A DNA stretch of 64,000 bases from Micromonospora echinospora. GTDB taxonomy: Bacteria; Actinomycetota; Actinomycetes; Mycobacteriales; Micromonosporaceae. Below, one piece after another: positions 25,356 through 34,295 of this stretch (its first letter is position 1; every line of letters begins with the position of its first letter). The position numbers and the translations under genes are program-made. The stretch is from NCBI RefSeq assembly GCF_900091495.1, contig NZ_LT607413.1, forward strand, positions 3,410,001 to 3,474,000. Reading direction: 5' to 3'. The notes under the pieces were generated by a model. The model did no database searches, was not told where the DNA came from, and saw only the letters and a program-made list of their open reading frames with translations.

Positions 25356-25865
25356 ATGCCGGCAGTGAGTATGAGCGGTACGTGGCGGATCACGGTGGTG
25401 GGCAAGGAGTCCGCCTTCGCGCAGCGGCTGGTGTTCTCCGGTGACGTCCAGAAGATCCTCGAACTGGGGGTCGGGACGTCGGCGTCCGCGAGTGGGCGGC
25501 GCTGGCGGCTGCGGTTCGAACACAACCGTGGGGACGGTGTCTGGCGGCCGAACGTCTCGGTGGAGGCGGGTGCCATCGTCCGGTGCGGCAACGAATTCCA
25601 GCGGTTGATCGCGACGAAGGACGTGTACTGGAGCGGTGACCGTGGACACGACGACCTGAAGCTGCTGCTCACCCGGCCGGCGTCGGCGGGTGACCCGGAG
25701 GAGGGAGCGGCCGGGGTGCCCTTCGCCGTCGACGTCAACCTGCACGGGCTGCCGGACATGCCGGTGCTCCCGGCGATGGACGGCGCGGATGCGACGCCGG
25801 AGCGGCTGCGGTCGTACGGTCGGCCGGGGCCGGCGGGAACTCCCCTGCGGAGACGGTCCTTCTGA
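25356..25865 (+). CDS. Unknown small protein of the T7SS block
   Basis: Protein of 169 residues, ATG 25356 with GAAGGAG upstream, 36 bp after the AAA+ gene. Residues 1-110 look beta-rich (GTWRITVVGKES, QRLVFSGDVQKILELGV, RWRLRFEHNRGDGVW, DDLKLLLTRP); the rest is a Pro/Gly-rich tail. Not recognised. No signal peptide or membrane helix. Its place between the AAA+ protein and EccC suggests a cytosolic accessory role. Confidence 0.65.
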   Translation: MPAVSMSGTWRITVVGKESAFAQRLVFSGDVQKILELGVGTSASASGRRWRLRFEHNRGDGVWRPNVSVEAGAIVRCGNEFQRLIATKDVYWSGDRGHDDLKLLLTRPASAGDPEEGAAGVPFAVDVNLHGLPDMPVLPAMDGADATPERLRSYGRPGPAGTPLRRRSF

Positions 25866-25983
25866 TCGCCCGCGGGCCCCGGCCCGCCCCGCCCGGCTGA
25901 CGGCGTCTCCGCGATCTCGCGGTGCGGACAGTATCGATCCCGGTCCCGGTCAACCCTTCCCGGCCCGCAGCCGTGTAACGGAT

Positions 25984-28900
25984 GTGAGCACCAGACCTTT
26001 CCGGCGGCCGGCCCGCCGCAACGGACCCGAGCTGCCGCACGGCGAGATCACCCTGCAGGAGCCGCCGGTCGTCCCGGAGGTCCAGCCCGCCGGGTTCCGC
26101 TCGCTCGGGATGATCCTGCCGAGCCTGCTGATGACCGGCGGGTTCATGTTCATGATGATGAGCAACTCGCTCAGAGGCCCGATGGGCATGGTCATGCTGG
26201 TCATGATGGGCGGCGGCATGCTGGCCATGGCCGTGTTCCAGATGACGATGACCGGCGGCAACCGCAAGCAGCAGATCAACGGCGACCGGCGCGACTACTT
26301 CCGCTACCTGTCCCAGACCAGGGCGCAGGTCCGCCAGTACGCGGCGGAACAGCGGGACGCGCTGGCCTGGCGGCACCCCGACCCGGAGTCGCTGTGGTCG
26401 CTGGCGATGACCAGTCGGCTGTGGGAGCGCCGGCCGACGCATCCGGACTTCGGCGAGATCCGGGTCGGCACCGGCGCCCAGCGGCTCGCGGTGCGGATGA
26501 CCCCGCTGGACACCAAGCCGGTGGAGGACCTGGAACCGGTGTGCGCCAAGGCGTTGCGCCGGTTCATCAAGGCCTACACGACCGTTCCCGACCAGCCCGT
26601 CGCGTTGTGCCTGCCCGGCTTCGCGCACGTGCGGATCAGTGGCGACCGGGACGTGGCGCGGGGCATGGTGCGCGCCATGCTCGCCCAGTTGGCCACCTTC
26701 CACGCCCCGGACGAACTGCGGCTGGCCCTCTGCGTCGGCGCGGAGGAGGCCGGGCAGTGGGAGTGGGCCAAGTGGCTGCCGCACGCCAAGCACGCCACCG
26801 ACGTCGACGTGGCCGGGCCGGTACGCCTCTTCGGCACCACGCTGGAAGAGGTGGAGCGGCTGCTGGGCGGGGAGTTCGCGGGCCGCTCCCGGTTCGACGA
26901 CGACGCCCAGCCCTCCCGCGAGGAACCGTTCGTCGTGGTGGTCTGCGACGGCGGCGTCATCCCGCCGGGCGCCCGGCTGACCGTCGCCGGGTACCGCAAC
27001 GCCGTCCTCGTCGACTTCGACGGCCGTGGCCTCGCCGACGGGGACAACGTGCTCAACCTGGAGGTGTCCGCCACCGACGTGGAAATGATCGAGAAGGATC
27101 ACGTGGGCCGGGAGGTGCGCACCCGGCTCGCCGCACCCGACCACCTGGACCTGCCCCGGCTGCGGACGCTGGCCCGGATCATGGCCCGGCACGCCACCAA
27201 GGTCACCGGCGAGCAGCCGGCCAGCGGGCTCAGCGCCGTCCTCGACCTGCCGGACCTGCTGGACATCCCCGACCTGGACACCTTCGACCCGCGCGCCCGG
27301 TGGGAGTCCCGCTCGCCCGCCGACCGGCTGCGGGTGCCCATCGGGGTGGCCGCCGACGGCTCCCCCATCGAGCTGGACATCAAGGAGTCCGCCGAGGGCG
27401 GGATGGGACCGCACGGCATGCTCATCGGCGCCACCGGGTCGGGCAAGAGCGAGCTGCTGCGCACCCTGGTCCTGGCCCTGGCGGCCACGCACTCCTCGGA
27501 GACCCTCAACTTCGTGCTGGTGGACTTCAAGGGCGGCGCCACCTTCGTCGGGCTGGACCGGCTGCCGCACGTCTCCGCGCTCATCACCAACCTGGCCGAC
27601 GAGGCCGCGCTGGTCGACCGGATGCAGACCACCCTCCAGGGCGAACTGGTACGCCGGCAGGAACTGCTGCGCAGCGCCGGCAACTTCACCTCGGCGCGCG
27701 ACTACGAGAAGGCCCGCGCCCAGGGTGCCGAACTCGACCCGCTGCCCACCCTGTTCGTGGTGGTGGACGAGTTCAGCGAGCTGATCGCGGCCAACCCCGA
27801 GTTCATCCAGCTCTTCGTGATGATCGGTCGGCTCGGCCGCTCGCTCGCGGTGCACCTGCTGCTGGCCTCGCAGCGCCTGGAGGACGGGCGCATCCACCAG
27901 TTGGAGGGCCACCTGTCGTACCGCATCGGGCTGCGCACCTTCTCCGCGATGGAGTCGCGGGCCGTCATCGGCGTACCCGACGCGTACGAGCTGCCGGGCG
28001 ATCCGGGCAACGGATACCTGCGTTCCAGCGTCACCAGCATCACCCGGTTCCGGGCCGCGTACGTGTCCGGCCCGCACCGGGTGCGCAGCACCGGGCTGCA
28101 CCGCGAGGTGATCGCCAGCCAGGTGGTCGCGTTCACCGCCGGGGCCGCCGCGCCGGCCGTCCCGGCGCCGCGCCCGCCCTCGGACCCGGCGCCGGACGAG
28201 TCGACCGACACCGGCACCACCGTGCTGCACGCGCTGGTGGAACGGCTGGTCGACCAGGGGCCGCCGGCGCACCAGGTGTGGATGTCGCCGCTGGAGGACG
28301 CGCCGACCCTGGACGACGTGCTGCCGCCGCTGCTGCCCGACCCCGAGCACGGGCTGCGTCCGATCGACGCCGGCCGGCAGGGGTACCTGCGGGTGCCGGT
28401 CGGTCTCATCGACAAGCCGTTCGAGCAGGTGCGCGACCTGCTCGTGGTGGACCTGGCCGGGGTCGGCGGGCACGTGGGCGTGGCCGGCGGTCCGCAGAGC
28501 GGCAAGAGCACGCTGCTGCGGTCGCTGGTGTGCGGGCTGGCCCTGACCCACTCGCCGCGACAGGTGCAGTTCTACTGCCTCGACTTCGGCGGCGGTTCGC
28601 TGGCCGGGCTGACCGGCCTGCCGCACATCGGCGGGGTCGCCGGCCGGCACGAACCGGAGCGGGTGGGCCGCACGGTGGCCGAGGTCCGCTCGATCCTCAT
28701 CGAGCGGGAACGGCGCTGCGCGGAGCTGGGCATCCACGGCCGGGACGCCTACCGGCAGGCGCAGGCCGACGGGCGCATCCCCGAGGACCGGTTCGGCGAC
28801 GTGTTCCTGGTCGTGGACGGGTGGTTCGTGCTGCGCCAGGAGTTCGAGCCGGCCGAGGAGATGGCCCGGGACATCGCGGCCCGTGGCCTGAACTACGGGG

Positions 28901-29958
28901 TCCACGTGATGATCACTATGGGCCGCTGGTCGGAGCTGCACATGTCGATGCGGGACAAGATCGGGACCCGCCTCGAACTGCGCCTGGGCGACCCGGTGGA
29001 GTCCGGAATCGACCTGCGGGCGGCGGCCCAGGTGCCCCGCCGCCCCGGCCACGGGCTGACCGACGCGAAGCTGCACTTCCTCGGCGCGCTGCCGCGCATC
29101 GACGGCGTCCAGTCGGCCGAGGGGCTCACTGCGGCCACCGAGCACCTGGTGTCCGCGGTGGCGGACAACTGGACCGGGGAACGCGCCGCCGCGGTACGCA
29201 CCCTGCCGGCCTCGCTGCCGATGGCCGAGCTGCCGGCGCCGCAGGGTGCCCGCATCGCGCTCGGTGTGGACGAGGACCAGCTCGCGCCGGTGTGGCACGA
29301 CTTCCGGCTGATGCCGCACCTGACCGTGCTGGGGGACACCGAGAGCGGCAAGACGAACATGCTGCGCCTCATCGCCCACTCGATCGTCGCCAGCCACACC
29401 CCGGCCCAGGCGCGCATCATGGCCGTCGACTACCGGCGGCAGCTCTTCGACGACGTACCGGCCGAATACCGGCTCGGCTACTCGGTCTCGCCGGACAGCA
29501 CCCGGGACACCGCCGCCGAGGCGCTGGCCGGCCTCCGGCCACGGGTTCCCGGCCCCGACATCACCCCCGAGCAGCTACGCGCCCGCGACTGGTGGTCCGG
29601 CCCCTCACTGTACGTCCTGGTCGACGACTACGAACTGCTCGCCGGGCCCGACAACCCGTTGGCCCACCTGATCCCGTTGCTGCCCCAGGGCGGCGACATC
29701 GGGCTGCACGTGGTCGTCGCGCGGGCCGCGGCCGGGGCGATGCGGTTGTCGATGGACCCGCTGCTGCGGCGCATCCAGGAACTGAACACCCCGGACGTGG
29801 CGCTGTCCTGCCCGCCGACGGAGGGTCCGCTGCTGGGCAACATCAAGCCGCGTCCGCTGCCCCCGGGTCGGGCACTGCTGTGCACCCGGCGCGGCGGCCG
29901 GTTGATCCAGACGGCACTGGTACCCGGGCCCGTGGTGCCCGCGGGGGCCGACCGATGA
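25984..29958 (+). CDS. eccC: Type VII secretion ATPase EccC
   Basis: Motor ATPase of the ESX/type VII secretion membrane complex, 1,324 residues, single polypeptide (not split into Ca and Cb). GTG 25984 starts the frame just before the N-terminal basic region. Two membrane helices follow at about residues 42-85 (MILPSLLMTGGFMFMMM, MGMVMLVMMGGGMLAMAVF). Three FtsK/SpoIIIE domains follow with Walker A motifs GATGSGKS (Lys488), GGPQSGKS (Lys841) and GDTESGKT (Lys1123); the first also has VLVDFKGG and the Walker B VVDEFSELIA. Family members recognise the C-terminal signal of Esx substrates through the later domains. It overlaps the start of the glycosyltransferase gene by 4 bp. Confidence 0.96.
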   Translation: MSTRPFRRPARRNGPELPHGEITLQEPPVVPEVQPAGFRSLGMILPSLLMTGGFMFMMMSNSLRGPMGMVMLVMMGGGMLAMAVFQMTMTGGNRKQQINGDRRDYFRYLSQTRAQVRQYAAEQRDALAWRHPDPESLWSLAMTSRLWERRPTHPDFGEIRVGTGAQRLAVRMTPLDTKPVEDLEPVCAKALRRFIKAYTTVPDQPVALCLPGFAHVRISGDRDVARGMVRAMLAQLATFHAPDELRLALCVGAEEAGQWEWAKWLPHAKHATDVDVAGPVRLFGTTLEEVERLLGGEFAGRSRFDDDAQPSREEPFVVVVCDGGVIPPGARLTVAGYRNAVLVDFDGRGLADGDNVLNLEVSATDVEMIEKDHVGREVRTRLAAPDHLDLPRLRTLARIMARHATKVTGEQPASGLSAVLDLPDLLDIPDLDTFDPRARWESRSPADRLRVPIGVAADGSPIELDIKESAEGGMGPHGMLIGATGSGKSELLRTLVLALAATHSSETLNFVLVDFKGGATFVGLDRLPHVSALITNLADEAALVDRMQTTLQGELVRRQELLRSAGNFTSARDYEKARAQGAELDPLPTLFVVVDEFSELIAANPEFIQLFVMIGRLGRSLAVHLLLASQRLEDGRIHQLEGHLSYRIGLRTFSAMESRAVIGVPDAYELPGDPGNGYLRSSVTSITRFRAAYVSGPHRVRSTGLHREVIASQVVAFTAGAAAPAVPAPRPPSDPAPDESTDTGTTVLHALVERLVDQGPPAHQVWMSPLEDAPTLDDVLPPLLPDPEHGLRPIDAGRQGYLRVPVGLIDKPFEQVRDLLVVDLAGVGGHVGVAGGPQSGKSTLLRSLVCGLALTHSPRQVQFYCLDFGGGSLAGLTGLPHIGGVAGRHEPERVGRTVAEVRSILIERERRCAELGIHGRDAYRQAQADGRIPEDRFGDVFLVVDGWFVLRQEFEPAEEMARDIAARGLNYGVHVMITMGRWSELHMSMRDKIGTRLELRLGDPVESGIDLRAAAQVPRRPGHGLTDAKLHFLGALPRIDGVQSAEGLTAATEHLVSAVADNWTGERAAAVRTLPASLPMAELPAPQGARIALGVDEDQLAPVWHDFRLMPHLTVLGDTESGKTNMLRLIAHSIVASHTPAQARIMAVDYRRQLFDDVPAEYRLGYSVSPDSTRDTAAEALAGLRPRVPGPDITPEQLRARDWWSGPSLYVLVDDYELLAGPDNPLAHLIPLLPQGGDIGLHVVVARAAAGAMRLSMDPLLRRIQELNTPDVALSCPPTEGPLLGNIKPRPLPPGRALLCTRRGGRLIQTALVPGPVVPAGADR

Positions 29959-32051
29959 CCCGCACCGCCACTCGCCGGCGCCGTACGTCCACCCCATCGG
30001 CCCGCCCCGGCAGGCCGGTCGCGGCGGCCGAGCCGGTCGAGCCCGCTGAGCCGGCTGAGCCCGCCGAGCCCGCTGCGGCGTACGCGGCGGCCGAGGAACT
30101 GGTCCGGCGGCTGCGGGCCCTGGCCTGCCTGCCCGGACCGTCCGCCTCGCCGACCGCCTGGCCCTGCGACACGGGGCTGCTGGACTGGCTCCGTCGGATG
30201 ACCTACCCCGCCCTGTACACCTGGGCGGCAGAGGAGAACCTGGCGCGCCGCTGGATCGGCGGCGACGTCTTCGGCTCCCGCCGGCTGTCGCCGGCACCGG
30301 AGTTCCTCGCCGGCACCGACCTACGCCGTCTCGCCCCGCACCTGGTCGCGCCGCTGTTGCGGCGGGTGAGCATGACGCGACCGGCCCCCAGCGCCGCCGA
30401 CCTGGAGCCGGCGGCCCTCGCCGCCGACGCCGGCCGGGTCAGCACGTTCCGGCGCGACGGGGCCGCCCGGCTCTGGGGCCAACCGGAGCACGCGCCACCG
30501 CTTCCCGACATCACCACCATCCCGCACGTCGTGCACGGCATCTGGCTCGGCCGCCCGCTGCCCGAGTCGAACGGCTTCTGGACCAACTACGGCGCGGCGG
30601 CCGACAGCTACGCCGGCCAGGTCGACTTCGTGCTGTGGACGGACATCCCACGGGCCCGCTTCGACGCGGCCCGCGCCACCCCGCCCGCTCCGGCCGGCCG
30701 ACCCGATCCGCTGGCCCCGGTACGCGCCCTGCTGACCTGGGCCGACACCCACGGCATCCACCTGGTGAGCGTGGCCGAACTGTTCCCCGCGAACGCGCCG
30801 ATGACCCTGCACAGCCCGTACGCCCTGGAGCTGAACCGGGGGCTGCCGCAGGGTTTCGCGGCGGCCAGCGACCACCTGCGGGTCGAGGTGGTGCACCGGT
30901 TCGGCGGCCTGTACGCCGACGGTGACCTGCACTTCCTCCCGGACACCGCGCTCGGGCCGCACGAGCGGGCCGACAGCCCGGTGGACGAGGGGGCCGGCAG
31001 TCCGACGGACGAGGCAGCCGGAAGCCCGGTAAGTCAGGACACCGAGGGCTCGCCGGGTGGTGGGTACCGGCTGTTCCGTGGCCGGTGGCACGGGCCGCCG
31101 GAGGCCGACGGGCCGGCCCGGCTGCCGGAGCTGTTCGACCGGGTCGCCGCGTCGACGTACGGGTTCACGCTGCACGCGCTCACCGACGAGATCGTCCTCA
31201 ACGACGTCATCCTGGCCCCGGCGGGGCATCCCGCGCTGGCGTTGTGGCTGGAGGGCGCGCGGTACAACTACCTGCGCGACCCGCGCGACCTGTACGCCGC
31301 CGACGCCCCCCAACCGGCCGGCTCGGACCCACCGGCCGACTCGGATCCACCGGCCGGCTCGGATCCATCGCCCACCTCGGACCCGGGCGCCGGGTCCGAC
31401 CCGCCGGTCGCGGGGGCGTCCGGGTGGCGGGGGGAGCCGGCCTCCTGGACCTGGGCGGTCACCGCCATGCGTACCGGGCGGGTGCACCACTGGCTGCTGG
31501 CCCGGCTGGGCATCGGCGCGGCCGACCTGGTCAAGCCGGCGCCGGCGGTACGCGGCCACAGCGAGCTGAGCTGGCTGCCGCCGGTCGACGGCCAACCGCC
31601 GGTCGTCTGCCCCGACCCGGACCCGCTGCCGACCCTGGTCGCCTGTGTGGACCTGCTGCGCTGGCAGCACCTGTCGCGCTCCGGGGACCTCTGCCTCACC
31701 GCGGTCGCTCCACTGGTCCGCGGGCTGCCCGAGCCGGACACCGCGTGGACCGCGCTGCTGCTCGCGTTCGGGCACCTCTCCACCGACCTCGGCCCGGTCA
31801 CGTCGGTCACCGACCGGCGGCGCAACCAGGACCAGACCCTCGACGTGGTGGTACTGCCGCCCGAGGCGGAGGCGCTGCTGGACCGTGCCGCGACACCGGC
31901 CACCTGGTTCGGTTCCGGTGCCCACTCCGGCGATGTTGAGGGAGCCGGACCGCAGGCCGCCGGCCGGGAGTACTGGTTCCTCGGCGAACGCACGGTCCCG
32001 GCCCGGCTGCTGCCCGCCGGGCCGGGACTGGTCCGGCCGGAAGGGCGATGA
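29955..32051 (+). CDS. DXD glycosyltransferase of GT32/GT44 type (large clostridial toxin-like)
   Basis: Protein of 698 residues, ATG 29955 overlapping the EccC stop (ATGA). Residues 20-40 are a Glu-Pro-Ala repeat. Residues ~185-500 carry the signatures of the sugar-binding DXD glycosyltransferases: IPHVVHGIWLGRPLPES from residue 189, FVLWTDIPR, AASDHLRVEVVHRFGG, then LYADGDLHFL with the DXD pair Asp322/Asp324, and a late LNDVILAPAGHPAL. This order matches GT32 enzymes and the GT44 domain of clostridial toxins. Two acidic low-complexity linkers interrupt the fold (near 335-360 and 455-485, SDPPADSDPPAGSDP). No signal peptide. The last ten residues (GPGLVRPEGR) appear to be borrowed from eccB by a duplication. 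Target unknown; an effector or a modifier of T7SS substrates are both possible. Confidence 0.8.
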   Translation: MTRTATRRRRTSTPSARPGRPVAAAEPVEPAEPAEPAEPAAAYAAAEELVRRLRALACLPGPSASPTAWPCDTGLLDWLRRMTYPALYTWAAEENLARRWIGGDVFGSRRLSPAPEFLAGTDLRRLAPHLVAPLLRRVSMTRPAPSAADLEPAALAADAGRVSTFRRDGAARLWGQPEHAPPLPDITTIPHVVHGIWLGRPLPESNGFWTNYGAAADSYAGQVDFVLWTDIPRARFDAARATPPAPAGRPDPLAPVRALLTWADTHGIHLVSVAELFPANAPMTLHSPYALELNRGLPQGFAAASDHLRVEVVHRFGGLYADGDLHFLPDTALGPHERADSPVDEGAGSPTDEAAGSPVSQDTEGSPGGGYRLFRGRWHGPPEADGPARLPELFDRVAASTYGFTLHALTDEIVLNDVILAPAGHPALALWLEGARYNYLRDPRDLYAADAPQPAGSDPPADSDPPAGSDPSPTSDPGAGSDPPVAGASGWRGEPASWTWAVTAMRTGRVHHWLLARLGIGAADLVKPAPAVRGHSELSWLPPVDGQPPVVCPDPDPLPTLVACVDLLRWQHLSRSGDLCLTAVAPLVRGLPEPDTAWTALLLAFGHLSTDLGPVTSVTDRRRNQDQTLDVVVLPPEAEALLDRAATPATWFGSGAHSGDVEGAGPQAAGREYWFLGERTVPARLLPAGPGLVRPEGR

Positions 32052-32510
32052 GGCCGCCGGGTGCCCAACCGATCCGCCGTCGTGGCCCGACCCACCAGGC
32101 GAACGTGGCACAGGCGGCCACATCATCCACCTTCCGGCGACGCGCGCCGGATGACGAACAAGGAGAGTCATGGCAGAGACACAGGCCGGATACGTCGTGC
32201 CCGGCATCAAACTGGACTCGATCGTCGCCGACGAGGCGACCATCACCGGCATGGTCAAGGCGTTCGCTCAGGCCCAGATCGAGGCCAGGGACAGCCACTC
32301 GAACGTCGTGGCCGCAACCGAGGCGCTGATCCGCTCGTGGACGAGCGACACGGCCGCGCCGCAGTTCCTTCAGGCCGTTAAGCAGTGGCTGGCCGGCTTC
32401 CGGAAGGTCCAGCAGGGCCTGGACATGCTCGACCTGAACATGCAGCAGTACGCGCGACTGACCACGACGACCGAGGACGACAGCGCCATGCAGGCCGGCA
32501 GTTGGGCCCG
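32011..32510 (+). repeat. Duplicated eccB-3'-end/esx segment, copy A
   Basis: From about 32011 (end of the glycosyltransferase gene) through most of esx gene 1, the sequence matches copy B at 35586-36052 (end of eccB through esx gene 2). Shared blocks: CTGGTCCGGCCGGAAGGG, GATGAGGCCG versus GGTGAGGCCG, ACAAGGAGAGTCATG, and much of the esx coding region. Similarity stops at about 32510, just before an insertion-sequence remnant. Confidence 0.75.
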
Positions 32511-32556
32511 GGAACAGCCTGTCCCCGGTCTGTCGCGGACGCTTCACAGAGGGTGA
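32170..32556 (+). CDS. Esx/WXG100-like T7SS substrate 1
   Basis: Small helical protein of 128 residues, ATG 32170 with AAGGAG at 6 bp. Helix-turn-helix hairpin of the WXG100 type: helix 1 ADEATITGMVKAFAQAQ, turn SWTSDTAAPQF (W-T-S in place of W-x-G), helix 2 QWLAGFRKVQQGLDML. It is a paralogue of the protein at 35750. The two are alike up to DDSAM(Q/R)AG(S/G)W; here the frame then runs on for 17 unrelated residues (from REQPVPG) into new DNA instead of stopping, so the C-terminus, where ESX export signals usually lie, has been replaced. Confidence 0.85.
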   Translation: MAETQAGYVVPGIKLDSIVADEATITGMVKAFAQAQIEARDSHSNVVAATEALIRSWTSDTAAPQFLQAVKQWLAGFRKVQQGLDMLDLNMQQYARLTTTTEDDSAMQAGSWAREQPVPGLSRTLHRG

Positions 32557-32567
32557 CTGTCAGATGG

Positions 32568-32607
32568 ACGTCTTCCGCTGGGCCGGCGCCGGCCCAGCGG
32601 AAGACGT
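32568..32607. repeat. Perfect 40-bp palindrome (possible terminator or IS-derived)
   Basis: ACGTCTTCCGCTGGGCCGGC followed at once by its exact reverse complement, with no loop and no mismatch. It starts 11 bp after the esx gene 1 stop and ends where the transposase remnant begins. As RNA it would form a 20-bp stem; no T-run follows. Confidence 0.9.
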
Positions 32608-32721
32608 ATGTCCGCGACGTACTACTACTTCGCGCTGTGGCGCGATGACGGCACCGGCCAGGTGATCCACGATCTGCTGCGCTGCCGGGTGCGGGAGAAG
32701 GCGGGTCGTGCGGAGGACCCG
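32608..32721 (+). pseudogene. IS5-type transposase remnant
   Basis: Thirty-eight codons that match the pattern of an internal part of IS5-family transposases common in actinobacteria: YYYFALWRDDGT, VIHDLLRCRVRE, AGRAEDP. The conserved DDE regions that normally follow are missing, and the upstream N-terminal half is missing too, so this is a deleted fragment. The frame stays open to 32856 but loses all similarity after 32721. Confidence 0.6.
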
Positions 32722-32914
32722 AGGTGTCACGCACCTGGTGGGCCTCGACAGCGAACCTGGCGTGACCTGGCTCCGGCAGCGTCCAGGTGCCGCAACTGGG
32801 CGCTGCCGGGCTGTTGCACGTCCCGGCCCGGGTGCTGCCCGCCGCCCCGCAGGTAGCAATCGGGGCGGACGAAAAACTTGTGAACTCCGGTGACCGTGCA
32901 CACGTGTTCGGGAT
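32722..32914. other. Non-coding gap after the IS remnant
   Basis: A 193-bp stretch before eccD. A short frame without a start codon (reading GSGSVQVPQLGAAGLLHVPA) runs to 32917 and could be part of a lost gene; nothing in it is recognisable. No promoter is assigned. No strong ribosome site precedes eccD. Confidence 0.4.
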
Positions 32915-34294
32915 ATGAGCGCCGAGCGCGGGGAACTCTGCCGACTGCTGGTCGTCGGACCGACCAGCCAGGTCGACGTGAGTCTGCCCACCCACATCCC
33001 GTTGGCCGACATGATGCCGGCCCTGTTGAGCGCGCTGGGACCCGACCTCGCCGATCGTGGGCTGGAGCACAGCGGCTGGATCGTGCAGCGGCTGGGTGGA
33101 CCGGCCTTCGACGAGTCGCGCACCGTCGGCGATCTCGACCTGCTCGACGGCGAGGTCGTGCACGTACGCCCGCGTACCGACCAGATCCCGCCGCTGGCCT
33201 ACGACGACCTGGTCGACGGCGTCTCGGCCGGCATCCGCAAGCGGTCCGGGCTGTGGCGTCCGCAGACCACGCGGGTCACCGCCCTGCTGCTGTTGGCCGC
33301 CTGGCTGGCCGCCTGGCTGGCCGCCGCGCGGATGTGGCCGGCCGAGTCCCGGAACCCGGCGCTGCTCGCCGCGATGGCGGGGATGTGCTTCGTCGCGGGC
33401 TTCGCGGTGGTACGCAAGCTGGCCGACCGGGCCACGGCCGGAGTCCTGGGGGCCGCCTGTGTGGTCGGTACGGTGGTCGCCGCGCTGGAGGCGTTCGCCG
33501 GCGCTGCCGTACCCCGGCTGGTCCTCGTGGGTGTCACCGTCGGCACCGTCGCCGCGTTGCTGGTGGCCGCGTTCGTCTTCCCGCGCACCGGCTGGCGGCA
33601 GGTGACCGTCGGCCTGCTGGCGGCCTGGCTGCTGGTCGTCGCCGCGCTCGCACTGCACACCAGGGCCATGCTGGACTGGACCACGATCGCCGCGATCACG
33701 GTCGTCGTCACCACGGCGCTGCGCCCGGCGGTACCGCCGGCGGCCTTCAAGCTCGCCGGGTTCGCCCTGCCGGAGATGCCCGTCGAACCGGCGGACCTGC
33801 AGAAGGACATCGACCCGGAACCGGCCGCCGGGGTGCTCACCCGGGCCGCCGCCGCCGACCAGTTCATGACCGCCCTGTACGCGGCGCTCGGACTGGTCTC
33901 CGGAGCCGCGATGGTGTGGCTGGCGACGGCGCCCGGCTGGGCCGCACCGCTGGCCGCCTGGCTGGCCGCCGTCGCCCAGATCCTGGTCACCCGCCCGATG
34001 ACGAGCATCTGGCACCGGGTGGCGCTGGCTGGTCCGGCGTTGGTCGCCATCGCGGCCTGGTGCCTGACCGCGCCCACGGACCGGAGTCCGCTCGCCGCCC
34101 AACTGGCCGTCGGCTGCTGCCTGCTCCTGGCGGTGGCGTGCGGGGTGGCCGCGCGGATTCCGGTCGGCCGGCGGTTCAACCCGATCTGGGGCCGGATGGG
34201 CGACCTGGCCCACACCGCGATGGTGGCCGCCCTCGGGCCGACCGTCGTGGTCATCACCGGCCTGATCGACGTGGTCCGGGCGCGGGTGGGTTGA
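32915..34294 (+). CDS. eccD: Type VII secretion membrane channel protein EccD
   Basis: Polytopic core component of the ESX translocon, 459 residues, ATG 32915. Residues 1-85 are the cytosolic ubiquitin-like (YukD-like) domain (LCRLLVVGPTSQVDVSLPTH, RTVGDLDLLDGEVVHVRP). After the linker DDLVDGVSAGIRKRSGLW come about eleven hydrophobic helices, with the conserved cytosolic loop between helices (FALPEMPVEPADLQ) in the middle. Size and layout match the EccD family. The eccB start follows one base after the stop. Confidence 0.93.
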   Translation: MSAERGELCRLLVVGPTSQVDVSLPTHIPLADMMPALLSALGPDLADRGLEHSGWIVQRLGGPAFDESRTVGDLDLLDGEVVHVRPRTDQIPPLAYDDLVDGVSAGIRKRSGLWRPQTTRVTALLLLAAWLAAWLAAARMWPAESRNPALLAAMAGMCFVAGFAVVRKLADRATAGVLGAACVVGTVVAALEAFAGAAVPRLVLVGVTVGTVAALLVAAFVFPRTGWRQVTVGLLAAWLLVVAALALHTRAMLDWTTIAAITVVVTTALRPAVPPAAFKLAGFALPEMPVEPADLQKDIDPEPAAGVLTRAAAADQFMTALYAALGLVSGAAMVWLATAPGWAAPLAAWLAAVAQILVTRPMTSIWHRVALAGPALVAIAAWCLTAPTDRSPLAAQLAVGCCLLLAVACGVAARIPVGRRFNPIWGRMGDLAHTAMVAALGPTVVVITGLIDVVRARVG

Positions 34295-34295
34295 C

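Noticed and set aside
25735..29397. A 1,220-codon open frame antisense to eccC
   Set aside because: Same GC-driven shadow effect; eccC on the + strand has three intact ATPase domains.
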